A stretch of DNA of 64,000 bases from Bifidobacterium sp. (GCA_024104275.1 JAGGHK010000001.1:310001-374000); one strand, 5' to 3'. Positions 25,063 through 34,580 are shown, counted from the stretch's first letter. Numbers and translations: made by a program. Notes: generated from the sequence alone by a model not told the origin.

Positions 25063-27165
25063 TCAGGCCTCGCGAGCCTCTTCGATGGAGGCTTCCGCGG
25101 CTTCGACCACGTGCTCGGCGGTGATGCCGAGGTCGATCATGTTCTGCGCGCCATCGCCCTGCAGGCCGAAACGTTCGATGGAGATCGGCTTGCCGTAGCT
25201 GCCCAGGTACTTGTACCAAGGCTGGGCAACGCCGGCTTCGATGGAGACACGGGCACGAACGGACTTCGGAAGCACGGCTTCCTTGTATTCGTCGTCCTGC
25301 TCCTCGAACCATTCCATAGACGGCATGGAGACCACACGGGCCTTCACACCCTTGGCTGCGAGGGTCTTGGCGCCTTCGACGGCCCACTGGACTTCGGAAC
25401 CGGTGGCCATGATGATGACATCGGGCTCGCCGTCGGTATCGACGAGGACGTAAGCGCCCTTGCGCACGCCGTCACGCGCCTTTTCGGCGGTTCCGGGGAT
25501 GGTCGGAACACCCTGACGGGTGAGGATCATTGCGGTCGGCAGCGTGTTCTTCTTCTCGAAGAAGTAACGATAGGCCTCGGCGGTCTCGTACTCGTCGGCA
25601 GGACGCACGACTTCCATGTCGGGCATGGCGCGGAAGGCCGCGAGATGCTCGATCGGCTGGTGGGTCGGGCCGTCTTCGCCGAGAGCCACGGAATCGTGGG
25701 TCCAGACGTAGAGGTTCGGGATCTTCATCAGCGCGGCAAGACGCACGGCCGGACGCTCGTAATCCGAGAACTGGAAGAACGTGCCGCCGAACGGGCGGGT
25801 GTAGCTGCCCAGCAGGATGCCGTTGGTGATGGCGCCCATGGCGAACTCGCGAACGCCGAAGTGCAGCTGACGGCCGTACTTGTTGGCTTCGGGCCAGGTG
25901 CGGGTCTCGTCGGCCTTAGGGCCGAAGGTCTCGGCGCCGTCGATGTCGGTCTTGTTGGAGCCTGCGAGGTCGGCAGAGCCGCCCCACAGTTCCGGCATGA
26001 CCTTGGCGATGGCGTTCAGAACCTGGCCGGAGGACTTACGGGTGGCGTTCTTGTCGCCGGCGGCAAAGCTCTTCTCGAGCTCGTCGATGGCCTCGTCGAA
26101 ACCTTCGGGAAGCTTGTGGGCCTTGATGCGGTCATAAAGCTTGGACTGCTCGGGGTTGGCCTTGCGCCAGGCGGCGAGCTTCTCGTCCCATTCCTTGTGG
26201 GCCTCGAGACCGCGATCGGCGACCTTGCGTGCGTGGGCCAGAGCCTCTTCGTCGACGGGGAAGTCGACGTCGGGGTCGAAGCCGAGAACCTTCTTCAGGC
26301 CGGCGACGGCTTCCGCGCCCAGCTTGGATCCGTGTGCGGATTCGTTGTTGGTCTTGCCGGGGGTGGGCCAGGCCATCAGGGTGTCGACCTTGATGAACTT
26401 CGGACGATCGGTGACCTTTTCGGCCTTGTCGAGTGCCGTGGCCAGGGCTGCGGTGTCTTCCTTGTAGGAGCCGTCGGGCTGGACGAAACTGACTTCATCG
26501 GTGTACCAGCCGTAGGCCTCATAGCGCTTGAGGATGTCCTCGGAGAAGGTGAGCTTGGTGTCGCCCTCGATCTGGATGTGGTTGGCGTCGAAGATCACGG
26601 TCAGATTGCCGAGACGTTCGTTGCCGGCGAGGGAAGAAGCCTCCGAAGAGACGCCTTCCTCGACGTCGCCTTCGCCGCAGATGACCCAGACCTTGTGGTC
26701 GAAGGGCGAGGTGCCGGCGGGGGCGTTCGGATCGAGCAGGCCGCGCTGGAAACGCTGGCCGTAAGCAAAACCGACAGCCGAAGCAAGACCCTGGCCGAGC
26801 GGGCCTGTGGTCATTTCCAGTCCAGGAGTCAGACCGACCTCGGGATGGCCCGGGGTACGAGTGTCGGCACCGCCGCGGAAGTACTTGAGATCATCAAGGG
26901 TCAAGCCATAACCGGAGAAGTAGAGCTGGACGTACTGCGTCAACGAGGCATGTCCGCCGGAGAGGATGAAGCGATCGCGACCGTCCCAGTGGGGGTCGTT
27001 GGGATCGTGCTTGATGTAATGCTGATAAAGCGTATAGGCGATTGGAGCCAGGGAAATGGGGGAGCCCGGGTGGCCGCTGCCAGCCCGCTCAACCGCGTCC
27101 GCGGAGAGCACCTTCGCCATCTTGACGGCGCGCTCGTCCAAATCCGACCATGTGAAATCGGTCAT
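25063..27165 (-). CDS. tkt: Transketolase
   Basis: A 700-residue thiamine-diphosphate enzyme that transfers two-carbon ketol units between sugar phosphates. With transaldolase it converts hexose phosphates to the pentose phosphates that feed phosphoketolase in the bifid shunt. The N-terminal SGHPGSPISLAPIAY, the cofactor motif GEGDVEEGVSSEA followed by LTVIFDANH, and the pyrimidine-domain region EDGPTHQPIEHLA are all present. Length is typical. The start ATG is preceded by GGAAGGAAAG. A LacI-type operator word lies ~145 bp upstream. Confidence 0.97.
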   Translation of the reverse strand: MTDFTWSDLDERAVKMAKVLSADAVERAGSGHPGSPISLAPIAYTLYQHYIKHDPNDPHWDGRDRFILSGGHASLTQYVQLYFSGYGLTLDDLKYFRGGADTRTPGHPEVGLTPGLEMTTGPLGQGLASAVGFAYGQRFQRGLLDPNAPAGTSPFDHKVWVICGEGDVEEGVSSEASSLAGNERLGNLTVIFDANHIQIEGDTKLTFSEDILKRYEAYGWYTDEVSFVQPDGSYKEDTAALATALDKAEKVTDRPKFIKVDTLMAWPTPGKTNNESAHGSKLGAEAVAGLKKVLGFDPDVDFPVDEEALAHARKVADRGLEAHKEWDEKLAAWRKANPEQSKLYDRIKAHKLPEGFDEAIDELEKSFAAGDKNATRKSSGQVLNAIAKVMPELWGGSADLAGSNKTDIDGAETFGPKADETRTWPEANKYGRQLHFGVREFAMGAITNGILLGSYTRPFGGTFFQFSDYERPAVRLAALMKIPNLYVWTHDSVALGEDGPTHQPIEHLAAFRAMPDMEVVRPADEYETAEAYRYFFEKKNTLPTAMILTRQGVPTIPGTAEKARDGVRKGAYVLVDTDGEPDVIIMATGSEVQWAVEGAKTLAAKGVKARVVSMPSMEWFEEQDDEYKEAVLPKSVRARVSIEAGVAQPWYKYLGSYGKPISIERFGLQGDGAQNMIDLGITAEHVVEAAEASIEEAREA

Positions 27166-27308
27166 AGGTTTTTACTTTCCTTCCAATATTCCGGATGCCG
27201 CAAACGCGGCTTATTCCGCGCCGCAGAGCACCCTCACATTGCCCTTTCATGCTAACTTTAAGAGCCGACGAAAAGTGAGGTTTTGAACACGTTTGGTATG
27301 TTTTGTTA

Positions 27309-27322
27309 TGTTAACGCTCACG
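27309..27322. promoter_or_regulatory. LacI-type (AraQ-like) operator between tkt and hrcA
   Basis: TGTTAACGCTCACG shares its first 13 bases, plus one base upstream, with the site before pgk. Position favours control of tkt, whose start is 143 bp away on the minus strand. Confidence 0.5.
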
Positions 27323-27368
27323 TCGGCAAAACCCTTGAAACTGTGGGAATCTCCTGAGAGTGGAACAA

Positions 27369-27395
27369 TTAGCACTCTCGGCCCAAGAGTGCTAA
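27369..27395. promoter_or_regulatory. CIRCE element (HrcA operator)
   Basis: TTAGCACTC-N9-GAGTGCTAA matches the CIRCE consensus perfectly. It lies just upstream of the hrcA promoter, so HrcA represses its own operon with dnaJ. Confidence 0.97.
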
Positions 27396-27401
27396 TACTT
27401 T

Positions 27402-27409
27402 GGTATACT
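27402..27409 (+). promoter_or_regulatory. Extended -10 of hrcA
   Basis: GGTATACT is preceded by T, giving a TG-N-TATACT extended -10. The -35 region would fall inside CIRCE, consistent with direct occlusion by HrcA. Confidence 0.5.
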
Positions 27410-27451
27410 CATTAGTAATTGGGTGTTGAAATGACCATGGAAGGAGGACCG

Positions 27452-28537
27452 ATGACACAGTCAAGACGCATGCTGGTGCTGAGGGCCGTGGTCGAGGATT
27501 ATATTCGTTCACAGGAGCCTGTCGGGTCGACGGCTTTGACGCGGGCGCACAACTTGGGGGTAAGCTCGGCGACCATTCGCAACGATATGTCGGCATTGGA
27601 AGAAGAGGGATATCTGATTCAGCCGCATACTTCGGCCGGGCGTATCCCGACGGAACGCGGCTATCGTTATTTCGTCGACCGGTTGGCTTCCGTCGTTCCG
27701 CTTTCCGAAGCGCAACGCAGAGGCATCACCACATTTCTCTCCGGTTCGGTAAGCCTGCCGGACACCTTGCAGCGTGCCGCGCGGCTCCTTGCCAATATCA
27801 CCGGCCAGGTGGCGGTGGTCTCCTCGCCGGCGCTTTCGAAATCAAAACTTCGCCATATCGAGATCGTCCCGTTGAACGCGGTTACGATGCTTGCCGTTAT
27901 CATCACCGATTCGGGCTCGGTGGCCCAGCATACTTTTACTTTGCGGCAGTTGCCGGATGCGGTTGCGCTGAACAGGTTCTCCGAGCTCGTCAACGCGCAA
28001 TGCATGTATATGCCGCTGGTGCAGGCCGCCCGGCGTATCCGTACCATCATCAAGGCTCCCGAATACAGTTCGGTGCGCCCGTTGGGCGAGAGCCTGGCCA
28101 AGACGGTGGAATCGATGGCCCATGACGAAGGCACCGGCCAGATGTATATGGCGGGCACATCCCAGCTTGCGCACAAACAGTCCTATGCCGACCTCGCGCC
28201 ATTGTTCGACGCGTTGGAGGAGCAGGTCGTCATCATGCGTCTGATGAGCGATTTGAGTGAGGAAAACGAGGGTGTCGGCGTGGCCATCGGCTCCGAGACA
28301 AGAACACCCGGGCTCATCCATGCCGCTGTCGTTTCCTCTGGCTACGGGCGGAGCGAAGCCGGGGATGAAACTCGCGGCGACAGAGACAAGGATGAGGTAC
28401 CCGAATCAAGTTCACACCCTGTCGCCTTTGTCGGTTCCATCGGCCCCACGCACATGGATTACGAGACGACGATCACAGCCGTGCGCGCCGTCGCCAGGTA
28501 TCTGACAGACCTGATAGCCAGGGACGAGGCGGCTTAG
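27452..28537 (+). CDS. hrcA: Heat-inducible transcription repressor HrcA
   Basis: A 361-residue repressor of class I heat-shock genes. The N-terminal winged helix includes GSTALTRAHNLGVSSATIRN (20 residues), followed by MSALEEEGYLIQPHTSAGRIPT, quoted here as EEEGYLIQPHTSAGRIPT, the family signature. The GAF-like dimerisation domain follows. It binds CIRCE, found 57 bp upstream. A hydrophilic insert of ~25 residues (SGYGRSEAGDETRGD...) lies near the C-terminus. ATG at 27452 follows AAGGAGG; in-frame earlier starts exist at 27431 and 27419 but lack a ribosome site. Confidence 0.96.
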   Translation: MTQSRRMLVLRAVVEDYIRSQEPVGSTALTRAHNLGVSSATIRNDMSALEEEGYLIQPHTSAGRIPTERGYRYFVDRLASVVPLSEAQRRGITTFLSGSVSLPDTLQRAARLLANITGQVAVVSSPALSKSKLRHIEIVPLNAVTMLAVIITDSGSVAQHTFTLRQLPDAVALNRFSELVNAQCMYMPLVQAARRIRTIIKAPEYSSVRPLGESLAKTVESMAHDEGTGQMYMAGTSQLAHKQSYADLAPLFDALEEQVVIMRLMSDLSEENEGVGVAIGSETRTPGLIHAAVVSSGYGRSEAGDETRGDRDKDEVPESSSHPVAFVGSIGPTHMDYETTITAVRAVARYLTDLIARDEAA

Positions 28538-28619
28538 TATTCCAAGGCTTATGACACAATAACTGGCAGAACGAAGCATAAAAGTTATTCGGTAATAGTA
28601 ATACATTCGAGGAATTTCA

Positions 28620-29765
28620 GTGGCAGAAACAGATTATTACGAAGTGTTGGGCGTAGAACGCAGCGCAAGCGACGTGGAGATCAAAAAGGCCTACCGCAAG
28701 ATGAGCCGCAAATACCATCCCGACATCGCCGGCCCTCAGTTCGAGGACAAGTTCAAGGAAGTCAACAACGCCTACGAGGTCCTTTCGGACCCGGACAAGC
28801 GGCGTATGTACGATTCCGGCGTCGACCCCAACGATCCGAATGCGGGTTCCGGCTTCGCGTCCGCGGGCTTCGGCGATATGGGCGATATCTTCGGCCAGTT
28901 CTTCGGCAACGCCTTCGGAGGAGGCGGGCAGGGCCCGATTCCGCGCACCCAGCCTGGACGAGACGCGCTTTCGAGTACCTCCATCAATTTGAAGACGGCG
29001 GTATTCGGCGGAACCGCGCACGTCAAGATCAATACGTTTGGCCTGTGCCCGAAATGCGGCGGCCAAGGCACGGCAAACGGTGAGAAGCCGGTCACCTGCC
29101 CAGATTGCAACGGCCAAGGTTCCAAGCAGCAGGTCCGTCGCACGATGCTCGGCCAGATGATGACGACTGTGCAGTGCGAGCGTTGCGAAGGCCACGGCAC
29201 CATCATCGAGCACCCATGCCCGACCTGCCAGGGCCACGGCCGCATCCGCACTTCCCGCGAGGTTGGTGTTAGCATTCCTGCCGGGATCGAAGACAACACC
29301 CGTCTGCGCCTTGCCAACCAGGGCGAGGTCGGTGAAGGCGGCGGCGCCGCGGGCGATTTGTATATCGATATCCGCATCAAGCCCGACAAACAGTTCACGC
29401 GCGAAGGCGACGACCTGCATTGCTGGATTCAGATTCCGATGAGCTGGGCCGTACTCGGCCACGATCTCGATATCGATACCTTCGACGGCAAGCAGACCAT
29501 CAGCATCCCTCAAGGCTGCCAACCCGAAGAGACCGTGTCAATCAAGGGCATTGGCGTAGCGAAGATCCGCAAGCCCGAAGAACGCGGCGATCTGATTGCG
29601 CACGTCGGCGTGCACATTCCCACCAAGCTCAGCGACGGCGAACGCGACCTCATCGAGCAATTCGCGCGCAGCCACGACGCGGATGCCGGCAAAGTGAGTC
29701 AAAGCTCAAGGCCGACCACCAACAGAAAAGGCTTCTTCGACAAGATCAAAGACGCCCTGCACTAG
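28620..29765 (+). CDS. dnaJ: Chaperone protein DnaJ
   Basis: A 381-residue type I Hsp40. The J domain has HPD at residues 33-35. A Gly/Phe-rich stretch ([20 protein letters not shown]) follows, then four zinc-binding repeats: [24 protein letters not shown] and CPTCQGHG. C-terminal substrate-binding domains end the protein. It stimulates DnaK ATPase and delivers unfolded clients. Start is GTG. It lies 82 bp after hrcA in the same direction and is therefore likely under CIRCE. Many actinobacteria carry this second DnaJ (DnaJ2) with hrcA, apart from dnaK-grpE. Confidence 0.96.
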   Translation: MAETDYYEVLGVERSASDVEIKKAYRKMSRKYHPDIAGPQFEDKFKEVNNAYEVLSDPDKRRMYDSGVDPNDPNAGSGFASAGFGDMGDIFGQFFGNAFGGGGQGPIPRTQPGRDALSSTSINLKTAVFGGTAHVKINTFGLCPKCGGQGTANGEKPVTCPDCNGQGSKQQVRRTMLGQMMTTVQCERCEGHGTIIEHPCPTCQGHGRIRTSREVGVSIPAGIEDNTRLRLANQGEVGEGGGAAGDLYIDIRIKPDKQFTREGDDLHCWIQIPMSWAVLGHDLDIDTFDGKQTISIPQGCQPEETVSIKGIGVAKIRKPEERGDLIAHVGVHIPTKLSDGERDLIEQFARSHDADAGKVSQSSRPTTNRKGFFDKIKDALH

Positions 29766-29784
29766 AGCTGACGATGCTCTGCAC

Positions 29785-29823
29785 GGAACTTAAGTCAGGA
29801 ACTTAAGTCAGGAACTTAAGGCA
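29785..29823. repeat. Three tandem 13-bp repeats after dnaJ
   Basis: GGAACTTAAGTCA is present twice exactly (29785-29797, 29798-29810) and once with one change (29811-29823). It lies between the dnaJ stop and the terminator. Each unit contains the palindrome CTTAAG. Confidence 0.8.
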
Positions 29824-29867
29824 GGGAATATGGAAACGCCCTCTGTAGAACTTTAGGACTGGTTTTT

Positions 29868-29907
29868 AAAAGCACCTTCGCCAAAATTTTGGACGGAGGT
29901 GCTTTTT
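29868..29907. terminator. Bidirectional intrinsic terminator
   Basis: AAAAGCACCT pairs with AGGTGCTTTT, with an inner CCAAAATTTTGG palindrome. T-runs follow on both strands, so it serves dnaJ and the convergent kinase gene. Confidence 0.9.
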
Positions 29908-29932
29908 GGCTAAGCGCTTGGTATCGATGTCT

Positions 29933-30724
29933 TTACGACAGCAGCGAACGGCACATCGCCCGGTATTCGCTCACATAGCCGCCGCCGAAGAACACGCAAT
30001 GGCCCGCAATCGGATAGAGCTGCCAGATGGTGATTCGGTCGGGGAAGCCTTTCTTGAGCGGATGTGCCGATTCGTAGCCATCGATGATTTCGTCAAGATA
30101 CGGCATGCCGAACAGATTGAGCATGGCGAGGTCTTCCTCACGGTGACCGCCGTGCGCGGCCGGGTCGATCAGCACGGCCTCGGTCTGGCCTGAATCGTCG
30201 GTCCACATCACGTTGCCGCTCCACAGGTCGCCGTGCACGCGGGCGGGCTTGTCTTGGGCGGCCGAGCCGAGCAGATCCGGCAAGGCGTCGATGACTTCCT
30301 GCGTCATCTCAAGATCGTTGTCGTTCAGCTCACAGCGTTTGATGCCAAGCCTGACCATAGGCAACAGACGTCCTTCGCCAAGATAATCGACGGGATTGGT
30401 CCACTTGCCGGTATCCATGGGCACCGGGTCCTGCAATGGCCCGAAATAGCAGGTTCCGTCGTAACCGGCCGGCGCCGAACCGAAATAATCGGCCCCTGCG
30501 TCGTGCATATGCGCCAGCGCGGCCCCGAAGTCGTGTGCGGCCTTGGGCGTTGGGGAGCAGGAGTTCACCCTTTCGATGTGAAGCCAGCCGTCGTCCCAGC
30601 CGTAAACATTTACCACGCGCGGCCCGCCCTGCGATTGTGCCTCGCCCAGCCATTTGAGCCCTTTGCCTTCGCACTCGAAGAATCCCTTTGGCGCGAACGC
30701 CCTGCTTTTACGATATTTTGCCAT
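29933..30724 (-). CDS. Fructosamine/ketosamine-3-kinase family protein
   Basis: A 263-residue aminoglycoside-phosphotransferase-fold kinase. The Brenner-type catalytic loop reads HGDLWSGNVMW, and the metal-binding Asp lies in VLIDPAAHGGHREEDLAM, the pattern of fructosamine kinases. These enzymes phosphorylate sugar adducts on amines, leading to deglycation. The nucleotide-binding Lys region near the N-terminus is short and unclear. Start is ATG at 30724 behind GAAGGGTAAC; an upstream in-frame reading is not supported. Confidence 0.85.
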   Translation of the reverse strand: MAKYRKSRAFAPKGFFECEGKGLKWLGEAQSQGGPRVVNVYGWDDGWLHIERVNSCSPTPKAAHDFGAALAHMHDAGADYFGSAPAGYDGTCYFGPLQDPVPMDTGKWTNPVDYLGEGRLLPMVRLGIKRCELNDNDLEMTQEVIDALPDLLGSAAQDKPARVHGDLWSGNVMWTDDSGQTEAVLIDPAAHGGHREEDLAMLNLFGMPYLDEIIDGYESAHPLKKGFPDRITIWQLYPIAGHCVFFGGGYVSEYRAMCRSLLS

Positions 30725-30986
30725 GATGTTACCCTTCGTTTGCTTCCAACAGCAATCCTGCAATCCTGCAAGTAATTGTGATGCATATTGCAATCTTTGC
30801 CGTTCGGCGGGCATCGGCCTACCGCTTCAATTGTGTGAGCGATGTGCGACAATCGAAGCCCATGACACGCGAAGTTCCGGGATATTGGGTAGGCTAAACA
30901 CGTTAGACACGAACCCCCGCGGCCTGTTTGTTGAGAAGCGAAAAGTAAGACAACATTTCTTGCGGGGATACGCACAAAGAGGGATT

Positions 30987-31901
30987 ATGAATTTCTTCCA
31001 AGCCATTGTTTTGGGGCTGGTCCAGGCGCTCACCGAATATCTTCCGGTATCCTCGAGCGCGCATATCCGCATCGTCGGCGAACTGATGCTGCATTCCGAC
31101 CCGGGTGCCGCGTTCACCGCCATCATCCAGCTTGGCACCGAACTCGCGGTCATCCTCTATTTTCGCCGCGACATCATCAACATCCTTTCGCACTGGTTCG
31201 GTTGCCTCTTTGGCCACCACGGCAAGGATTGGAAATCCCGGCTCGGCAAGGGCGACCGTGATGCCACATTCGGTTGGTACATCATCATCGGTACCATGCC
31301 CATCCTCATTGCAGGCCTTCTTTTCCAGAAAACCATCGAAACAACCCTGCGCAACCTGTGGATTACCGTCACTGTGTTGCTTCTCTTCGGCATTCTTCTG
31401 TGGATCGTCGACGCAAGATTCCCCGAGCGTAAGACCGTCAGGGAAATGAATTGGAAGGACGCGCTGCTTTTCGGTGTCGGCCAGATGCTGGCGTTGATTC
31501 CGGGCGTTTCACGTTCCGGCGGCACCATCACGGTCGGCCGTGCGATGGGCTATACACGTGAGGATGCGGTGCGGGTGAGCTTTATCCTGGCCATTCCTGC
31601 TGTCTTCGGTTCGGGCATCCTGGAGGCCGTCAAGGCCGTGGGAGATTACCAAAGCGAGCCGAATTTCCCGGGCTGGGGCGCGACCTTGGCCGCGATGGTG
31701 GTCGCCTTCCTTGTCGGTTATATCGTTATCATCGCGTTCCTGAAATTCGTTTCGACGTTCTCTTACAAGGCGTTCGCCATCTACCGCATCATCCTTGCCG
31801 TCGTTGTCGCGATTCTCCTGGTTGCCGGCGTGCTTCAGGTGTCGCCTACGGCTGCCGAGGCCGCTGCCTCACTCATTCATCCGGTCACAGCAATGATTTG
31901 A
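30987..31901 (+). CDS. uppP: Undecaprenyl-diphosphatase
   Basis: A 304-residue polytopic membrane enzyme that removes a phosphate from undecaprenyl diphosphate so the lipid carrier of cell-wall synthesis can be reused. The two conserved motifs are present: EYLPVSSSAHIRI (residues 17-29) and PGVSRSGGTITVGRAMG. About eight hydrophobic segments can be counted. BacA-type activity also gives bacitracin tolerance. I chose ATG at 30987 because translation from there gives the family N-terminus MNFFQAIVLGLVQALTE. The 262-bp gap upstream, shared with the divergent kinase gene, holds no feature I can support. Confidence 0.95.
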   Translation: MNFFQAIVLGLVQALTEYLPVSSSAHIRIVGELMLHSDPGAAFTAIIQLGTELAVILYFRRDIINILSHWFGCLFGHHGKDWKSRLGKGDRDATFGWYIIIGTMPILIAGLLFQKTIETTLRNLWITVTVLLLFGILLWIVDARFPERKTVREMNWKDALLFGVGQMLALIPGVSRSGGTITVGRAMGYTREDAVRVSFILAIPAVFGSGILEAVKAVGDYQSEPNFPGWGATLAAMVVAFLVGYIVIIAFLKFVSTFSYKAFAIYRIILAVVVAILLVAGVLQVSPTAAEAAASLIHPVTAMI

Positions 31902-31922
31902 TATTTTGTTTGATGTTGATTT

Positions 31923-32801
31923 TCAGTCTTCGATATGAGAAAGGAATTCCTCGGCTTCCTGGGCTATTTCGTCGCCTCGGGAGACAGTTCCGTTGCCCAA
32001 CTTGTCAAGCTGCTGGTCGAGGTCGTATTTGGCCTCCAAATGATGGATATAAAGCTTTAGATCGTCATTGCAATTGGCGAGCACATCGGCCTGTGCCTTC
32101 CACGTCACCGATTGCTTAGGCAACGTTCCGGCATTGAGCTGAACACCCAGCATCTGCGAAAGCCGTTGCAACATCTGCAATGTGCCCTGTGGACATTCGT
32201 CACCGGCCAGATATTGGGGCACGGAGACCCACATCGAATTGGTGGCGAAGCCTTCCTGCTCGGCCAACATGTCGAGAACGGTGGGAATGCCGACCGGTCC
32301 GTCATATGGATTGCTGTCTTTGCCGCAACTCTCGGAATCCTTGACGGCACCTCCACGGATGCTTGATTCGCCCCGGCGTAAGGCGGATTCGTCGACTGGC
32401 AGCGGGCGGGTGTGCGGGCAATCGGCGAACATCGATCCCAAAGTCACGATTTCGCTGACATCCAGTTCGTCGGCGATTCGCAGGGAGTTGCGGCAATAAT
32501 CGATCCAACGATAATTGGGTTCCGGGGCGATTTGCGCGTACATATGGATTTCGGGCGCAACCGTGATTTCATAGAACGTGGTTTGCGGCCAGATGATGCG
32601 GGGCTGGCCGGTGACATGGCAAATCATGGGGCGCGCGGACTGCAGGTCGTAATAGCTATCGGTGCGAATATGCCTGATTTCCCGTGATTCGTAACTGGCC
32701 ACAAGGTGGCGGATCACGTTTGTGGCCGCTTGGCTGGCATCGTTCCAGCCTTCGAAGGCGCAAACCATGATGGGCTTCGTTGTTTTCACATCTGTAGTCA
32801 T
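31923..32801 (-). CDS. PAC2-family protein
   Basis: A 292-residue protein with the PAC2 (proteasome assembly chaperone 2) fold: CAFEGWNDASQAAT near residue 13, and VSEIVTLGSMFADCPHTRP and PVGIPTVLDMLAEQEGF further in, as in the actinobacterial members. Function in bacteria is not established. Bifidobacteria carry Pup-ligation genes but no classical proteasome, so a link is possible but unproven. It converges on uppP with 21 bp between stops and no terminator. Confidence 0.88.
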   Translation of the reverse strand: MTTDVKTTKPIMVCAFEGWNDASQAATNVIRHLVASYESREIRHIRTDSYYDLQSARPMICHVTGQPRIIWPQTTFYEITVAPEIHMYAQIAPEPNYRWIDYCRNSLRIADELDVSEIVTLGSMFADCPHTRPLPVDESALRRGESSIRGGAVKDSESCGKDSNPYDGPVGIPTVLDMLAEQEGFATNSMWVSVPQYLAGDECPQGTLQMLQRLSQMLGVQLNAGTLPKQSVTWKAQADVLANCNDDLKLYIHHLEAKYDLDQQLDKLGNGTVSRGDEIAQEAEEFLSHIED

Positions 32802-33045
32802 GAATCCTAATGTAGTTGCTGGAAACCTTGAAATTTGAGGGCTTATGCCATCGGTGAATGAGTTTTATCTACGGGAGTAGAAGCCATCGTTTTGCAAAAA
32901 TGTATGGTAATGACCAAATAAAGTCCCGAAATCCTGTAATTTCGCGGCGACACGCAGCCACTTGTAAAATTACGCAAGAGCATATATAGTTATCTCTCGT
33001 GCTTCGGTGAAGGAATTCACAACGAATGAATTCATTGAAAGCTTT

Positions 33046-33118
33046 GCGGACATAGCTTAGTTGGTAAAGCGCGACCTTGCCAAGGTCGAGAGCGCGGGTC
33101 CGAGTCCCGTTGTCCGCT
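33046..33118 (+). tRNA. tRNA-Gly (GCC)
   Basis: A 73-nt cloverleaf: acceptor GCGGACA pairs with TGTCCGC; the anticodon stem-loop is CGACCTTGCCAAGGTCG with anticodon GCC; the T-arm GGGTCCGAGTCCC is present. No CCA is encoded. It is first in a three-tRNA cluster. An identical copy lies at 35549. Confidence 0.97.
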
Positions 33119-33148
33119 CTAGGTCCGAGGAGTTGTACACGACCTTAC

Positions 33149-33219
33149 GGTGGGTTAGCCAATCGGTTAGGCAGCGGCCTGCAAAGCCGTATAGACGAGT
33201 TCGACTCTCGTACCCACCT
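33149..33219 (+). tRNA. tRNA-Cys (GCA)
   Basis: A 71-nt cloverleaf: acceptor GGTGGGT pairs with ACCCACC; the anticodon loop CTGCAAA gives GCA; T-arm CGAGTTCGACTCTCG. It lies 30 bp after tRNA-Gly and is probably cotranscribed. Confidence 0.96.
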
Positions 33220-33258
33220 CGGAAGAGGAAGTCTTCGACTTCCGAATCCAAACAACCT

Positions 33259-33331
33259 GGGCGGTTGGCGCAGAGGCTAGCGCACTTCCCTGACACGGAA
33301 GGGGTCACAAGTTCGAATCTTGTATCGCCCA
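33259..33331 (+). tRNA. tRNA-Val (GAC)
   Basis: A 73-nt cloverleaf: acceptor GGGCGGT pairs with ATCGCCC; the anticodon loop CTGACAC gives GAC; T-arm ACAAGTTCGAATCTTGT. It is last of the cluster, before a terminator. Confidence 0.96.
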
Positions 33332-33333
33332 CG

Positions 33334-33357
33334 AAAGCCGGAGGAAACTCCGGTTTT
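33334..33357 (+). terminator. Terminator of the tRNA Gly-Cys-Val cluster
   Basis: CCGGAG-GAAA-CTCCGG is a 6-bp GC stem with a stable GNRA loop followed by TTTTAATTT. Confidence 0.9.
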
Positions 33358-33420
33358 AATTTATAGGACGCGTTCCGGCAGTTTTGCTGCCAAGGCGGGT
33401 TCTGCTTTTAATTGAAAATT

Positions 33421-33493
33421 GGGTGATTAGCGCAGCGGTTAGCGCACTTCCCTCACACGGAAGGGGTCGCTGGTTCGATTCCAGCATCACCCA
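33421..33493 (+). tRNA. tRNA-Val (CAC)
   Basis: A 73-nt cloverleaf: acceptor GGGTGAT pairs with ATCACCC; the anticodon loop CTCACAC gives CAC. It lies beyond the terminator, so it must have its own promoter. Confidence 0.96.
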
Positions 33494-33614
33494 CTTTCTT
33501 TTTCAGATTTTGCATATTCAGATTGTTGCCACATCATATCTTGTCATGAGTTATTATTTTTTAAAGATTCCATTCTGATATATCGTTTCTTAAATTTCAA
33601 TTGGGGGACAGGAT

Positions 33615-34580
33615 ATGGCAAGCAATTCGGTGAAGACGGCGCTGTTGGCGAATGTTGGGGTTGCGGTCGCCAAGGGGCTTGCGGCGGCGTTCACCGGGTC
33701 TTCGGCGATGCTGAGCGAGGCGGTGCATTCCGTCGCCGATTGCGCCAACGAGCTGGTGCTGATGGTTGGTGGCAAAGCCGCGGCGAAATCGGACAAAGAC
33801 CATCCCTTCGGCCTTTACCGAGCCAAGTATCTGGCCTCGTTCCTCGTGGCCACGCTGCTGTTCTTCGTAGGCGGGTGGTTCTCTTCGTCGCAAAGCTTCG
33901 AGAAACTGGTCAAGCTCACCAACGGTTCCATGCCAAGAGGCGTGGAATCCCTCGAGTTGTTGGCTTCATTGGCTGTTATCGCCGTATCGGCCTGCTTGGA
34001 AGGTTATGGCCTGCATACTTCGATTCGTGAAGCCCACGAACGCATGGAGACGTTGAAAGTCGGCCATCTCAACCTATTTGCTTTCTGGCGCAAGACCAAG
34101 AGTGCGGAACTCGCCTCGGTGATGATGGAGGACACGCTTGCTTTGGTCGGCCTGGTATTCGCGGGGTTGGGCATTGCCTTGGCTCTGGTGACGGGTGATG
34201 AGATCTGGGACGCCATCGGCGGCATGTGCGTCGGCGTGATTCTGATTGTGGGCGCCGTTGCACTTGGTTTCAAATCAGGTTCACTGCTTATCGGCGAAGC
34301 CGTCGAGCCCGAAATGGTCAGCCGCATACGCAACGCCGTCGAACGGACGCCTGGCGTGGATCGTCTCATCAACATGCAGGCCATGCATATGGCAGAAGAC
34401 GATATCCTCTTGTGTCTGAAAGTGGAGACCTCCAAACTCGACCGGGATTATGACGTCGAAACCATCAACAAAATCGAATCCGCCGTACGCAAGGCCCTGC
34501 CGTTCTATCGTTTCGAGATCTATGTGGAACCTGACTTATATCGAAAGCCCAAGGAAGCCAAACAACCTATTATGCCCTGA
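33615..34580 (+). CDS. Cation diffusion facilitator transporter
   Basis: A 321-residue membrane transporter for divalent metals such as Zn, Mn or Fe. The first membrane helices include ALLANVGVAVAKG, the metal-site motif HSVADCANE follows at about residue 37, and DKDHPFGLYRAKY matches the family signature. A second metal-site helix carries MMEDTLAL. A cytoplasmic C-terminal domain of ~85 residues (RTPGVDRLINMQAMHM, the strand fold of CDF C-domains) ends the protein. Members of this type (COG0053-like) exchange metal for protons. The specific metal cannot be told. ATG follows GGGGGACAGGAT. Confidence 0.9.
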   Translation: MASNSVKTALLANVGVAVAKGLAAAFTGSSAMLSEAVHSVADCANELVLMVGGKAAAKSDKDHPFGLYRAKYLASFLVATLLFFVGGWFSSSQSFEKLVKLTNGSMPRGVESLELLASLAVIAVSACLEGYGLHTSIREAHERMETLKVGHLNLFAFWRKTKSAELASVMMEDTLALVGLVFAGLGIALALVTGDEIWDAIGGMCVGVILIVGAVALGFKSGSLLIGEAVEPEMVSRIRNAVERTPGVDRLINMQAMHMAEDDILLCLKVETSKLDRDYDVETINKIESAVRKALPFYRFEIYVEPDLYRKPKEAKQPIMP

